From NCBI RefSeq assembly GCF_954871325.1, contig NC_088778.1, positions 18,441,666-18,505,665 of the forward strand: DNA of 64,000 nt. The letters run 5' to 3'. Numbering within the stretch: the stretch's first letter is position 1; each line of letters begins with the position of its first letter. This document shows positions 43,860 through 59,233 of the stretch, in pieces. A model generated the notes under the pieces. It ran no database searches, was not told the DNA's origin, and was given only the letters and a program-made list of their open reading frames with translations. Source of the stretch: Gordionus sp. m RMFG-2023. Taxonomy: Eukaryota; Nematomorpha; Gordioida; Chordodea; Parachordodidae. A program made the position numbers and the translations under genes.

Positions 43860-46800
43860 ATAATTTTAAAATAATCTTATTATATTCTATATATTTAATA
43901 CTATTACTAACCCTATATCTAACACTAACCCTAACACTAACCCTAACCTTAACCCTATAACCCTAACCCTAACCCAAAGATTTAATCTCTTGAGTTTTTT
44001 TAAATTTTAAAAATCCCTTAAAGGGTTTTATAATATTTTCACGTGATAAGCATTTTTACATATGTTTCACATATATATATAAAAAACACTAATATATACT
44101 TTATGAACTTAGAAAAATAATTTTAAAATAATCTTATTATATTCTAAATATTTAATACTATTACTAAACCTAAATCTAACACTAACCCTAACCCTAACAC
44201 TAACCCTAACTCTAACCCTAACCCTAACCCAATGATTTAACCCTTAATATCCCTTGAGTTTTTTTATATTTTTAAAATCCCTTGAAAGGGTTTTATTATA
44301 TTTTCACGTGATAAGCATTTATACGTATGTTTCACATATATATATAAAAAACACTTTAATATATACTTTATGAACTTAAAAAAATAATTTTAAAATATTC
44401 TTATTATATTCTATATATTTAATACTATTACTAACCCTATATCTAACACTAACCCTAACACTAACCCTAACCTTAACCCTCTAACCCTAACCATAACCCA
44501 ATGATTTAACCCTTAATATCTCTTGAGTTTTTTTAAATTTTAAAAATCCCTTGAAGGGTTTTATTATATTTTCACGTGATAAACATTTTTACATATGTTT
44601 CACATATATATATAAAAAACACTAATATATACTTTATGAACTTAGAAAAATAATTTTAAAATAATCTTATTATATTCTATATATTTAATTCTAATACTAA
44701 CCCTAAATCTAACACTAACCCTAACCATAACCTTAACTCTTTAACCCTAACCCTAACCCAATGATTTAACCATTAATATCCCTTGAGTTTTTATATTTTT
44801 AAAATCCCTTGAAAGGGTTTTATTATATTTTCACGTGATAAGCATTTATACGTATGTTTCACATATATATATAAAAAACACTTTAATATATACTTTATGA
44901 ACTTAAAAAAATAATTTTAAAATATTCTTATTATATTCTATATATTTAATACTATTACTAACCCTATATCTAACACTAACCCTAACACTAACCCTAACCT
45001 TAACCCTCTAACCCTAACCATAACCCAATGATTTAACCCTTAATATCTCTTGAGTTTTTTTAAATTTTAAAAATCCCTTGAAGGGTTTTATTATATTTTC
45101 ACGTGATAAGCATTTTTACGTATGTTTCACATATATATATAAAAAACACTTTAATATATACTTTATGAACTTAGAAAAATAATTTTAAAATAATCTTATT
45201 ATATTCTATATATTTAATTCTAATACTAACCCTAAATCTAACACTAACCCTAACCATAACCTTAACTCTTTAACCCTAACCCTAACCCAATGATTTAACC
45301 ATTAATATCCCTTGAGTTTTTATATTTTTAAAATCCCTTGAAAGGGTTTTATTATATTTTCACGTGATAAGCATTTTTACGTATGTTTCACATATATATA
45401 TAAAAAAACACTTTAATATATACTTTATGAACTTAGAAAAATAATTTTAAAATATTCCTATTATATTCTATATAATTAATACTATTACTAACCCTAAATC
45501 TAACACTAACCCTAACCCTAACCTTAACACTAACCCTAAACCTAACCTTAACCCTCTAACCCTAACCCTAACGCAATGATTTAACCCTTAATATCTCTTG
45601 AGTTTTTTTTTATTTTTAAAATCCCTTGTAAGGGATTTATTATATTTTAACGTGATAAGCATTTTTACGTATGTTTCAGATATATATATAAAAAACACTT
45701 TAATATTTAATTTAAGAACTTACTATTATTTATTAATTTACTAATAATATATAATGTCTTAAAAGAGATTAATTCCTATAGTTCTTTAAACTAGATACCC
45801 TGAAAAATAATTTTAAAATGATTTAATATATTCTATATATTTTAAACATTTACTAACCCTAACCCTACCCCAAATATTTAACCCTTAATATCCCTTGAGT
45901 TTTTTTATATTTTACCTACTAGAAGGTGTTTATTAGGTTATGATGGTTTAACGTTTAAAATCCCTCTAAAGGATTTTATTAAATTTTTATGTGATAATCA
46001 TTTTTACGTATGTTTCACATATATATATAAAAAACACTATAATATATACTTTATAAACTTGGAAAAATAATTTTAAAATAATCTTATTATATTCTATATA
46101 TTTAATACTATTACTAACCCTATATCTAACACTAACCCTAACCTTAACCCTCTAACCCTTACCATAACCCAATGATTTAACCCTTAATATCTCTTGAGTT
46201 TTTTTAAATTTTAAAAATCCCTTGAAGGGTTTTATTATATATTCACGTGATAAGCATTTTTACGTATGTTTCACATACATATATAAAAAACACTTTAATA
46301 TATACTTTATGAACTTAGAAAAATAATTTTAAAATATTCTTATTATATTCTATATATTTAATACTATTACTAACCCTAAATCTAACACTAACGCTAACCC
46401 TAACACTAACCCTAACCCTAACCTTAACCCTCTAACCCTAACCCTAACGCAATGATTTAACCCTTAATATCTCTTGAGTTTTTTTATATTTTTAAAATCC
46501 CTTGTAAGGGATTTATTATATTTTCGCGTGATAAGCATTTTTACGTATGTTTCAGATATATATATAAAAAACACTTTAATATTTACTTTAAGAACTTACT
46601 ATTTATTATTTTACTAATAATATATAATGTCTTAAAAGAGATTAATTCCTATAGTTCTTTAAACTAGATACCTTGAAAAATAATTTTAAAATGATTTAAT
46701 ATATTCTATATATTTTAAACATTTACTAACCCTAACCCTACCCCAAATATTTAACCCTTAATATCTTTTGTTTTTTTATATATTACCTACTAGAAGGTGT

Positions 46801-49800
46801 TTATTAGGTTATGATGGCTTAACGTTTAAAATCCCTCTAAAGGATTTTATTAAATTTTTACGTGATAATCATTTTTACGTATGTTTCACATATATATATA
46901 AAAAACACTATAATATAAACTTTATGAACTTAGAAAAATAATTTTAAAATAATCTTATTATATTCTATATATTTAATACTATTACTAACCCTATATCTAA
47001 CACTAACCCTAACACTAACCCTAACCTTAACTCTCTAACCCTAACCATAACCCAATGATTTAACCTTTAATATCTCTTGAGTTTTTTTAAATTTTAAAAA
47101 TCCCTTGAAGGGTTTTATTATATATTCACGTGATAAGCATTTTTACGTATGTTTCACATACATATATAAAAAACACTTTAATATATACTTTATGAACTTA
47201 GAAAAATAATTTTAAAATAATCTTATTATATTCTATATATTTAATACTATTACTAACCCTATATCTAACACTAACCCTAACACTAACCCTAACCTTAACC
47301 CTATAACCCTAACCCTAACCCAAAGATTTAATCTCTTGAGTTTTTTTAAATTTTAAAAATCCCTTAAAGGGTTTTATAATATTTTCACGTGATAAGCATT
47401 TTTACATATGTTTCACATATATATATAAAAAACACTAATATATACTTTATGAACTTAGAAAAATAATTTTAAAATAATCTTATTATATTCTAAATATTTA
47501 ATACTATTACTAAACCTAAATCTAACACTAACCCTAACCCTAACACTAACCCTAACTCTAACCCTAACCCTAACCCAATGATTTAACCCTTAATATCCCT
47601 TGAGTTTTTTTATATTTTTAAAATCCCTTGAAAGGGTTTTATTATATTTTCACGTGATAAGCATTTATACGTATGTTTCACATATATATATAAAAAACAC
47701 TTTAATATATACTTTATGAACTTAAAAAAATAATTTTAAAATATTCTTATTATATTCTATATATTTAATACTATTACTAACCCTATATCTAACACTAACC
47801 CTAACACTAACCCTAACCTTAACCCTCTAACCCTAACCATAACCCAATGATTTAACCCTTAATATCTCTTGAGTTTTTTTAAATTTTAAAAATCCCTTGA
47901 AGGGTTTTATTATATTTTCACGTGATAAACATTTTTACATATGTTTCACATATATATATAAAAAACACTAATATATACTTTATGAACTTAGAAAAATAAT
48001 TTTAAAATAATCTTATTATATTCTATATATTTAATTCTAATACTAACCCTAAATCTAACACTAACCCTAACCATAACCTTAACTCTTTAACCCTAACCCT
48101 AACCCAATGATTTAACCATTAATATCCCTTGAGTTTTTATATTTTTAAAATCCCTTGAAAGGGTTTTATTATATTTTCACGTGATAAGCATTTATACGTA
48201 TGTTTCACATATATATATAAAAAACACTTTAATATATACTTTATGAACTTAAAAAAATAATTTTAAAATATTCTTATTATATTCTATATATTTAATACTA
48301 TTACTAACCCTATATCTAACACTAACCCTAACACTAACCCTAACCTTAACCCTCTAACCCTAACCATAACCCAATGATTTAACCCTTAATATCTCTTGAG
48401 TTTTTTTAAATTTTAAAAATCCCTTGAAGGGTTTTATTATATTTTCACGTGATAAGCATTTTTACGTATGTTTCACATATATATATAAAAAACACTTTAA
48501 TATATACTTTATGAACTTAGAAAAATAATTTTAAAATAATCTTATTATATTCTATATATTTAATTCTAATACTAACCCTAAATCTAACACTAACCCTAAC
48601 CATAACCTTAACTCTTTAACCCTAACCCTAACCCAATGATTTAACCATTAATATCCCTTGAGTTTTTATATTTTTAAAATCCCTTGAAAGGGTTTTATTA
48701 TATTTTCACGTGATAAGCATTTTTACGTATGTTTCACATATATATATAAAAAAACACTTTAATATATACTTTATGAACTTAGAAAAATAATTTTAAAATA
48801 TTCCTATTATATTCTATATAATTAATACTATTACTAACCCTAAATCTAACACTAACCCTAACCCTAACCTTAACACTAACCCTAAACCTAACCTTAACCC
48901 TCTAACCCTAACCCTAACGCAATGATTTAACCCTTAATATCTCTTGAGTTTTTTTTTATTTTTAAAATCCCTTGTAAGGGATTTATTATATTTTAACGTG
49001 ATAAGCATTTTTACGTATGTTTCAGATATATATATAAAAAACACTTTAATATTTAATTTAAGAACTTACTATTATTTATTAATTTACTAATAATATATAA
49101 TGTCTTAAAAGAGATTAATTCCTATAGTTCTTTAAACTAGATACCCTGAAAAATAATTTTAAAATGATTTAATATATTCTATATATTTTAAACATTTACT
49201 AACCCTAACCCTACCCCAAATATTTAACCCTTAATATCCCTTGAGTTTTTTTATATTTTACCTACTAGAAGGTGTTTATTAGGTTATGATGGTTTAACGT
49301 TTAAAATCCCTCTAAAGGATTTTATTAAATTTTTATGTGATAATCATTTTTACGTATGTTTCACATATATATATAAAAAACACTATAATATATACTTTAT
49401 AAACTTGGAAAAATAATTTTAAAATAATCTTATTATATTCTATATATTTAATACTATTACTAACCCTATATCTAACACTAACCCTAACCTTAACCCTCTA
49501 ACCCTTACCATAACCCAATGATTTAACCCTTAATATCTCTTGAGTTTTTTTAAATTTTAAAAATCCCTTGAAGGGTTTTATTATATATTCACGTGATAAG
49601 CATTTTTACGTATGTTTCACATACATATATAAAAAACACTTTAATATATACTTTATGAACTTAGAAAAATAATTTTAAAATATTCTTATTATATTCTATA
49701 TATTTAATACTATTACTAACCCTAAATCTAACACTAACGCTAACCCTAACACTAACCCTAACCCTAACCTTAACCCTCTAACCCTAACCCTAACGCAATG

Positions 49801-50552
49801 ATTTAACCCTTAATATCTCTTGAGTTTTTTTATATTTTTAAAATCCCTTGTAAGGGATTTATTATATTTTCGCGTGATAAGCATTTTTACGTATGTTTCA
49901 GATATATATATAAAAAACACTTTAATATTTACTTTAAGAACTTACTATTTATTATTTTACTAATAATATATAATGTCTTAAAAGAGATTAATTCCTATAG
50001 TTCTTTAAACTAGATACCTTGAAAAATAATTTTAAAATGATTTAATATATTCTATATATTTTAAACATTTACTAACCCTAACCCTACCCCAAATATTTAA
50101 CCCTTAATATCTTTTGTTTTTTTATATATTACCTACTAGAAGGTGTTTATTAGGTTATGATGGCTTAACGTTTAAAATCCCTCTAAAGGATTTTATTAAA
50201 TTTTTACGTGATAATCATTTTTACGTATGTTTCACATATATATATAAAAAACACTATAATATAAACTTTATGAACTTAGAAAAATAATTTTAAAATAATC
50301 TTATTATATTCTATATATTTAATACTATTACTAACCCTATATCTAACACTAACCCTAACACTAACCCTAACCTTAACTCTCTAACCCTAACCATAACCCA
50401 ATGATTTAACCTTTAATATCTCTTGAGTTTTTTTAAATTTTAAAAATCCCTTGAAGGGTTTTATTATATATTCACGTGATAAGCATTTTTACGTATGTTT
50501 CACATACATATATAAAAAACACTTTAATATATACTTTATGAACTTAGAAAAA
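43860..50552 (+). repeat. 3,346-bp near-perfect tandem duplication
   Basis: Positions about 43,860-47,206 and 47,206-50,552 are direct, adjacent copies. Anchors 43975/47321 (the odd CAAAGATTTAATC), 44230/47576, 45574/48920 and 47053/50399 are all exactly 3,346 apart. Rare variants such as CTATATAATTAATAC, the eight-T run near 45,605/48,951, and CTTACCATAACCC near 46,155/49,501 are shared. The copies diverge at about 47,206/50,552, where one has AATAATCTTATT and the other AATATTCTTATT. That places the breakpoint inside an ordinary monomer body. Confidence 0.88.
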
Positions 50553-53500
50553 TAATTTTAAAATATTCTTATTATATTCTATATATTTAATACTATTACT
50601 AACCCTAAATCTAACACTAACCATAACCCTAACACTAACCCTAACCCTAAACTTAACACTCTAACCCTAACCCTAACGCAATGATTTAACCCTTAATATC
50701 TCTTGAGTTTTTTTATATTTTTAAAATCCCTTGTAAGGGATTTATTATATTTTCGCGTGATAAGCATTTTTACGTATGTTTCAGATATATATATAAAAAA
50801 CACTTTAATATTTACTTTAAGAACTTACTATTTATTATTTTACTAATAATATATAATGTCTTAAAAGATATTAATTCCTATAGTTCTTTAAACTAGATAC
50901 CCTGAAAAATAATTTTAAAATGATTTTATATATTCTATATATTTTAAACATTTACTAACCCTAACCCTACCCCAAATATTTAACCCTTAATATCCCTTGA
51001 GTTTTTTTATATTTTACCTACTAGAAGGTGTTTATTAGGTTATGATGGTTTAACGTTTAAAATCCCTCTAAAGGATTTTATTAAATTTTCATGTGATAAT
51101 CATTTTTACGTATGTTTCACATATATATATAAAAAACACTATAATATATACTTTATAAACTTGGAAATATAATTTTAAAATAATCTTATTATATTCTATA
51201 TATTTAATACTATTACTAACCCTATATCTAACACTAACCCTAACACTAACCCTAACCTTAACCCTCTAACCCTAACCATAACCCAATGATTTAACCCTTA
51301 ATATCTCTTGAGTTTTTTTAAATTTTAAAAATCCCTTGAAGGGTTTTATTATATATTCACGTGATAATCATTTTTACGTATGTTTCACATATATATATAA
51401 AAAACACTATAATATATACTTTATAAACTTGGAAATATAATTTTAAAATAATCTTATTATATTCTATATATTTAATACTATTACTAACCCTATATCTAAC
51501 ACTAACCCTAACACTAACCCTAACCTTAACCCTCTAACCCTAACCATAACCCAATGATTTAACCCTTAATATCTCTTGAGTTTTTTTAAATTTTAAAAAT
51601 CCCTTGAAGGGTTTTATTATATATTCACGTGATAAGCATTTTTACGTATGTTTCACATACATATATAAAAAACACTTTAATATATACTTTATGAACTTAG
51701 AAAAATAATTTTAAAATATTCTTATTATATTCTATATATTTAATACTATTACTAACCCTAAATCTAACACTAACCCTAACCATAACCATAACCTTAACTC
51801 TTTAACCCTAACCCTAACCCAATGATTTAAGCATTAATAACCCTTGAGTTTTTTTATATTTTTAAAATCCCTTGAAAGGGTTTTATTATATATTCACGTG
51901 ATAAGCATTTTTACGTATGTTTCACATATATATATAAAAAACACTTTAATATATACTTTATGAACTTAGAAAAGTAATTTTAAAATATTCCTATTATATT
52001 CTATATAATTAATACTATTACTAACCCTAAATCTAACACTAACCCTAACCCTAACCCTAACACTAACCCTAACCCTAACCCTAACCTTAACCCTCTAACC
52101 GTAACCCTAACGCAATGATTTAACCCTTAATATCTCTTGAGTTTTTTTATATTTTTAAAATCCCTTGTAAGGGATTTATTATATTTTAACGTGATAAGCA
52201 TTTTTACGTATGTTTCAGATATATATATAAAAAACACTTTAATATTTACTTTAAGAACTTACTATTATTTATTAATTTACTAATAATATATAATGTCTTA
52301 AAAGAGATTAATTCCTATAGTTCTTTAAACTAGATACCCTGAAAAATAATTTTAAAATGATTTTATATATTCTATATATTTTAAACATTTACTAACCCTA
52401 ACCCTACCCCAAATATTTAACCCTTAATATCCCTTGAGTTTTTTTATATTTTACCTACTAGAAGGTGTTTATTAGGTTATGATGATTTAACGTTTAAAAT
52501 CCCTCTAAAGGATTTTATTAAATTTTTACGTGATAATCATTTTTACGAATGTTTCACATATATATATAAAAAACACTATAATATATACTTTATAAACTTA
52601 GAAAAATAATTTTAAAATAATCTTATTATATTCTATATATTTAATACTATTACTAACCCTATATCTAACACTAACCCTAACACTAACCCTAACCTTAACC
52701 CTCTAACCCTAACCATAACGCAATGATTTAACCCTTAATATCTCTTGAGTTTTTTTAAATTTTAAAAATCGCTTAAAGGGTTTTATTATATTTTCACGTG
52801 ATAAGCATTTTTACATATATTTCACATATATATATAAAAAACACTAATATATACTTTATGAACTTAGAAAAATAATTTTAAAATAATCTTATTATATTCT
52901 ATATATTTAATACTAATACTAACCCTAAATCTAACACTAACCCTAACCATAACCTTAACTCTTTAACCCTAACCCTAACCCAATGATTTAACTATTAATA
53001 TCCCTTGAGTTTTTTATATTTTTAAAATCCCTTGAAAGGGTTTAATTATATTTTCACGTGATAAGCATTTTTACATATATTTCACATATATATATAAAAA
53101 ACACTAATATATACTTTATGAACTTAGAAAAATAATTTTAAAATAATCTTATTATATTCTATATATTTAATACTAATACTAACCCTAAATCTAACACTAA
53201 CCCTAACCATAACCTTATCTCTTTAACCCTAACCCTAACCCAATGATTTAACCATTAATATCCCTTGAGTTTTTTATAATTTTAAAATCCCTTGAAAGAG
53301 TTTTAAAATATATTCACGTGATAAGCATTTTTACGTATGTTTCACATATATATATAAAAAACACTTTAATAAATACTTTATGAACTTAGAAAAATAATTT
53401 TAAAATAATTTTAAAATATTCTTATTATATTCTATATATTTAATACTATTACTAACCCTACATCTAATACTAACAATAACCCTAACACTAACCCTAACCC

Positions 53501-56500
53501 TAACCTTAACCCTCTATCCGTAACCCTAACCCAATGATTTAACCCTTAATATCTCTTGAGTTTTTTTATATTTTTAAAATCCCTTGTAAGGGATTTATTA
53601 TATTTTCGCGTGATAAGCATTTTTACGTATGTTTCAAATATATATATAAAAAACACTTTAATATTTACTTTAAGAACTTACTATTATTTATTAATTTACT
53701 AATAATATATAATGTCTTAAAAGAGATTAATTCCTATAGTTCTTTAAACTAGATACCTTGAAAAATAATTTTAAAATGATTTAATATATTCTATATATTT
53801 TAAACATTTAATAACCCTAACCCTACCCCAAATATTTAACCCTTAATATCCCTTGAGTTTTTTTATATTTTACCTACTAGAAGGTGTTTATTAGGTTATG
53901 ATGGTTTAACGTTTTAAATCCCTCTAAAGGCTTTTATTATATTTTCACGTGATAAGCATTTTTACGCATGTTTCACATATATATATAAAAAACACTTTAA
54001 TATATACTTTATGAACTTAGAAAAATAATTTTAAAATATTCTTATTATATTCTATATATTTAATACTATTACTAACCCTAAATCTAACACTAACCTTAAC
54101 CCTAACCCTAACCTTAACCCTCTAACCCTAATCATAACCCAATGATTTAACCCTTAATATCTCTTGAGTTTTTTTAAATTTTAAAAATCCCTTGAAGGGT
54201 TTTATTATATTTTCACGTGATATACATTTTTACGTATGTTTCACATATATATATAAAAAACACTTTAATATATACTTTATGAACTTAGAAAAATAATTTT
54301 AAAATATTCCTATTATATTCTATATATTTAATACTATTACTAACCCTAAATCTAACACTAACCCTAACCCTAACCCTAACCCTAACCTTAACCCTCTAAC
54401 CCTAACCCTAACGCAATGATTTAACCCTTAATATCTCTTGAGTTTTTTTATATTTTTAAAATCCCTTGTGAGGGATTTATTATATTTTCGCGTGATAAGC
54501 ATTTATACGTATGTTTCAAATATATATATAAAAAACACTTTAATATTTACTTTAAGAACTTACTATTATTTATTAATTTACTAATAATATATAATGTCTT
54601 AAAAGAGATTAATTCCTATAGTTCTTTAAACTAGATACCTTTAAAAATAATTTTAAAATGATTTAATATATTCTATATATTTTAAACATTTAATAACCCT
54701 AACCCTACCCCAAATATTTAACCCTTAATATCCCTTGAGTTTTTTTATATTTTACCTACTAGAAGGTGTTTATTAGGTTATGATGGTTTAACGTTTTAAA
54801 TCCCTCTAAAGGATTTTATTTCATTTTTACGTATGTTTCACATATATATATAAAAAACACTATAATATATACTTTATGAACTTAGAAAAATAATTTTAAA
54901 ATAATCTTATTATATTCTATATATTTAATACTATTACTAACCCTATATCTAACACATACACTAACACTAACCCTAACCTTAACCTCTAACCCTAACCATA
55001 ACCCAATGATTTAACCTTTAATATCTCTTGAGTTTTTTTAAATTTTAAAAATCCCTTGAAGGGTTTTATTATATTTTCACGTGATATACATTTTTACATA
55101 TGTTTCACATTTATATATAAAAAACACTAATATATACTTTATGAACTTAGAAAAATAATTTTAAAATAATCTTATTATATTCTAAATATTTAATACTATT
55201 ACTAAACCTAAATCTAACACTAACCCTAACCCTAACACTAACCCTAACTCTAACCCTAACCCTAACCCAATGATTTAACCCTTAATATCCCTTGAGTTTT
55301 TTTATATTTTTAAAATCCCTTGAAATGGTTTTATTATGTATTCACGTGATAAGCATTTTTACGTATGTTTCACATATATATATAAAAAACACTTTAATAT
55401 ATACTTTATGAACTTAGAAAAATAATTTTAAAATATTCTTATTATATTCTATATATTTAATACTATTACTAACCCTAAATCTAATACTAACAATAACCCT
55501 AACACTAACACTAACCCTAACCTTAACCCTCTAACCCTAACCCTAACGCAATGATTTAACCCTTAATATCTCTTGAGTTTTTTTATATTTTTAAAATCCC
55601 TTGTAAGGGATTTATTATATTTTCGCGTGATAAGCATTTTTACGTATGTTTCAGATATATATATAAAAAACACTTTAATATTTACTTTAAGAACTTACTA
55701 TTATTTATTAATTTACTAATAATATATAATGTCTTAAAAGAGATTAATTCCTATAGTTCTTTAAACTAGATACCTTGAAAAATAATTTTAAAATGATTTA
55801 ATATATTCTATATATTTTAAACATTTAATAACCCTAACCCTACCCCAAATATTTAACCCTTAATACTTGAGTTTTTTTATATTTTACCTACTAGAAGGTG
55901 TTTATTAGGTTATGGTGGTTTAACGTTTAAAATCCCTCTAAAGGATTTTATTAAATTTTTACGTGATAATCATTTTTACGTATGTTTCACATATATATAT
56001 AAAAAACACTATAATATATACTTTATGAACTTAGAAAAATAATTTTAAAATAATCTTATTATATTCTATATATTTAATACTATTACTAACCCTATATCTA
56101 ACACTAACCCTAACACTAACCCTAACCTTAACCCTCTAACCCTAACCCTAACCCAATGATTTAACCCTTAATATCTCTTGAGTTTTTTTAAATTTTAAAA
56201 ATCCCTTGAAGGGTTTTATTATATTTTCACGTGATAAGCATTTTTACATATGTTTCACATATATATATAAAAAACACTAATATATACGTTATGAACTTAG
56301 AAAAATAATTTTAAAATAATCTTATTATATTCTAAATATTTAATACTATTACTAAACCTAAATCTAACACTAACCCTAACACTAACCCTAACTCTAACCT
56401 TAACCCTTACCCAATGATTTAACCCTTAATATCCCTTGAGTTTTTTTATATTTTAAAAATCCCTTGAAAGGGTTTTATTATATTTTCATGTGATAAGCAT

Positions 56501-56887
56501 TTTTACGTATGTTTCACATATATATATAAAAAACACTTTAATATATACTTTATGAACTTAGAAAAATAATTTTAAAATATTCTTATTATATTCTATATAT
56601 TTAATATTATTACTAACCTTAAATCTAACACTATCTCTAACCCTAACCCTAACACTAACCCTAACCCTAACCTTAACCCTCTAACCCTAACCCTAACGCA
56701 ATGATTTAACCCTTAATATCCCTTGAGTTTTTTTATATTTTTAAAATTCCTTGAAAGGGTTTTATTATATTTTCACGTGATAAGCATTTTTACGTATGTT
56801 TCACATATATATAAAAAACACTTTAATATATACTTTATGAGCATATTACTATTTATTGATTTACTATAAATATATAATGTCTTAAAA

Positions 56888-57410
56888 GAGATTATTAAGG
56901 GTTAAATCATTGGGTTAGGGGTAGGGTTAGAGGGTTAAGGTTAGGGTTAGAGGGTTAAGGTTAGGGTTAGTGTTAGGGTTAGGGTTAGTGTTAGATTTAG
57001 GGTTAGTAATAGTATTAAATATATAGAATATAATAAGAATATTTTAAAATTATTTTTCTAAATTCAAAAAGTATATATTAAAGTGTTTTTTATATATATA
57101 TCTGAAACATACGTAAAAATGCTTATCACGCGAAAATATAATAAATCCCTTTCAAGGGATTTTAAAAATATAAAAAAACTCAAATGATTATAAGGGTTAA
57201 ATCATTGGGTTAGGGTTAGGGTTAGAGAGTTAAGGTTAGAGTTAGAGGGTTAAGGTTAGGGTTAGTGTTAGGGTTAGGGTTAGTGTTAGGGTTAGGGTTA
57301 GCGTTAATGTTAGATTTAGGGTTAGTAATAGTATTAAATATATAGAATATAATAAGATTATTTTAAAATTATTTTTCTAAGTTCATAAAGTATATATTAT
57401 ATTGTTTTTA
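56888..57410 (-). repeat. Inverted satellite block, copy 1
   Basis: Two monomers (about 56,888-57,180 and 57,181-57,405) run opposite to the rest of the array, so the plus strand here reads TTAGGGTTAG instead of CTAACCCTAA. The left junction falls inside long-variant module 1. It reads AAAAGAGATTATTAAGGG, between the normal forward AAAAGAGATTAATTCC and the reverse of the normal CCCTTAATATCTCTTGAG; both parents share AGAGAT, so the junction shows short homology. The right junction near 57,400-57,420 reads ATTGTTTTTAGACAATTCACATATA and includes a few bases of no clear origin. The inverted block and its forward neighbours can pair as a long imperfect hairpin. Confidence 0.92.
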
Positions 57411-57509
57411 GACAATTCACATATATATATAAAAAACACTATATTATATACTTTATGAACTTAGAATAATAATTTATAAATAATCTTATTATATTCTATA
57501 TATTTAATA

Positions 57510-57620
57510 CTATTACTAACCCTATATCTAACACTAACCCTAACCATAACCCTAACCCTAACCGTAACCCTAACCGTAACCCTAACCTTAACTCTCTAAC
57601 CCTAACCCTAACCCAATGAT
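57510..57620 (+). repeat. Longest telomere-like tract with CCGTAA variants
   Basis: About 100 bp of telomere-like units just right of the first inverted block. It has a variant seen nowhere else except its duplicate at about 59,866-59,965: two CCGTAACCCTAA steps among CCCTAA and CCATAA units. It merges into an ordinary CCCAATGATTTAACCC boundary. Similar-length tracts without CCGTAA occur in many monomers, for example near 2,885-2,975 and 13,500-13,590. Confidence 0.8.
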
Positions 57621-59233
57621 TTAACCCTTAATATCCCTTGAGTTTTTTTATATTTTTAAAATCCATTGAAAGGGTTTTATTATATTTTCACGTGATAAGC
57701 ATTTTTACGTATGTTTCACATATATATATAAAAAACACTTTAATATATACTTTATGAACTTAGAAAAATAATTTTAAAATATTCTTATTATATTCTATAT
57801 ATTTAATACTATTACTAACCCTAAATCTAATACTAACAATAACCCTAACACTAACACTAACCCTAACCTTAACCCTCTAACCCTAACCCTAACGCAATGA
57901 TTTAACCCTTAATATCTCTTGAGTTTTTTTATATTTTTAAAATCCCTTGTAAGGGATTTATTATATTTTCGCGTGATAAGCATTTTTACGTATGTTTCAG
58001 ATATATATATAAAAAACACTTTAATATTTACTTTAAGAACTTACTATTATTTATTAATTTACTAATAATATATAATGTCTTAAAAGAGATTAATTCCTAT
58101 AGTTCTTTAAACTAGATACCTTGAAAAATAATTTTAAAATGATTTAATATATTCTATATATTTTAAACATTTAATAACCCTAACCCTACCCCAAATATTT
58201 AACCCTTAATACTTGAGTTTTTTTATATTTTACCTACTAGAAGGTGTTTATTAGGTTATGGTGGTTTAACGTTTAAAATCCCTCTAAAGGATTTTATTAA
58301 ATTTTTACGTGATAATCATTTTTACGTATGTTTCACATATATATATAAAAAACACTATAATATATACTTTATGAACTTAGAAAAATAATTTTAAAATAAT
58401 CTTATTATATTCTATATATTTAATACTATTACTAACCCTATATCTAACACTAACCCTAACACTAACCCTAACCTTAACCCTCTAACCCTAACCCTAACCC
58501 AATGATTTAACCCTTAATATCTCTTGAGTTTTTTTAAATTTTAAAAATCCCTTGAAGGGTTTTATTATATTTTCACGTGATAAGCATTTTTACATATGTT
58601 TCACATATATATATAAAAAACACTAATATATACGTTATGAACTTAGAAAAATAATTTTAAAATAATCTTATTATATTCTAAATATTTAATACTATTACTA
58701 AACCTAAATCTAACACTAACCCTAACACTAACCCTAACTCTAACCTTAACCCTTACCCAATGATTTAACCCTTAATATCCCTTGAGTTTTTTTATATTTT
58801 AAAAATCCCTTGAAAGGGTTTTATTATATTTTCATGTGATAAGCATTTTTACGTATGTTTCACATATATATATAAAAAACACTTTAATATATACTTTATG
58901 AACTTAGAAAAATAATTTTAAAATATTCTTATTATATTCTATATATTTAATATTATTACTAACCTTAAATCTAACACTATCTCTAACCCTAACCCTAACA
59001 CTAACCCTAACCCTAACCTTAACCCTCTAACCCTAACCCTAACGCAATGATTTAACCCTTAATATCCCTTGAGTTTTTTTATATTTTTAAAATTCCTTGA
59101 AAGGGTTTTATTATATTTTCACGTGATAAGCATTTTTACGTATGTTTCACATATATATAAAAAACACTTTAATATATACTTTATGAGCATATTACTATTT
59201 ATTGATTTACTATAAATATATAATGTCTTAAAA

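Larger units (their letters stand above)
43511..58290 (+). repeat. Long-variant monomer with two extra modules (about 11 copies)
   Basis: A distinct unit carries two modules absent from the ordinary monomer. Module 1 is about 80 bp. It begins TTACTATTATTTATTAATTT, includes ATAATGTCTTAAAAGAG and ends TTTAAACTAGATACC. Module 2 is about 39 bp and lies inside the following TATATTTT stretch; its core is CTACTAGAAGGTG followed by TTATTAGGTTATGATGG. Module 1 starts near 43,511, 45,719, 46,595, 49,065, 49,941, 50,825, 52,258, 53,678, 54,559, 55,693 and 58,039. Shortened module 1 copies end at the inversion points near 56,887 and 59,233. The telomere-like block between the modules is reduced to one short phrase ending CCCTACCCCAAATATTT. 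The modules look like either insertions fixed into one monomer lineage or the ancestral form later lost from the homogeneous part; the sequence does not decide between these. Confidence 0.9.
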
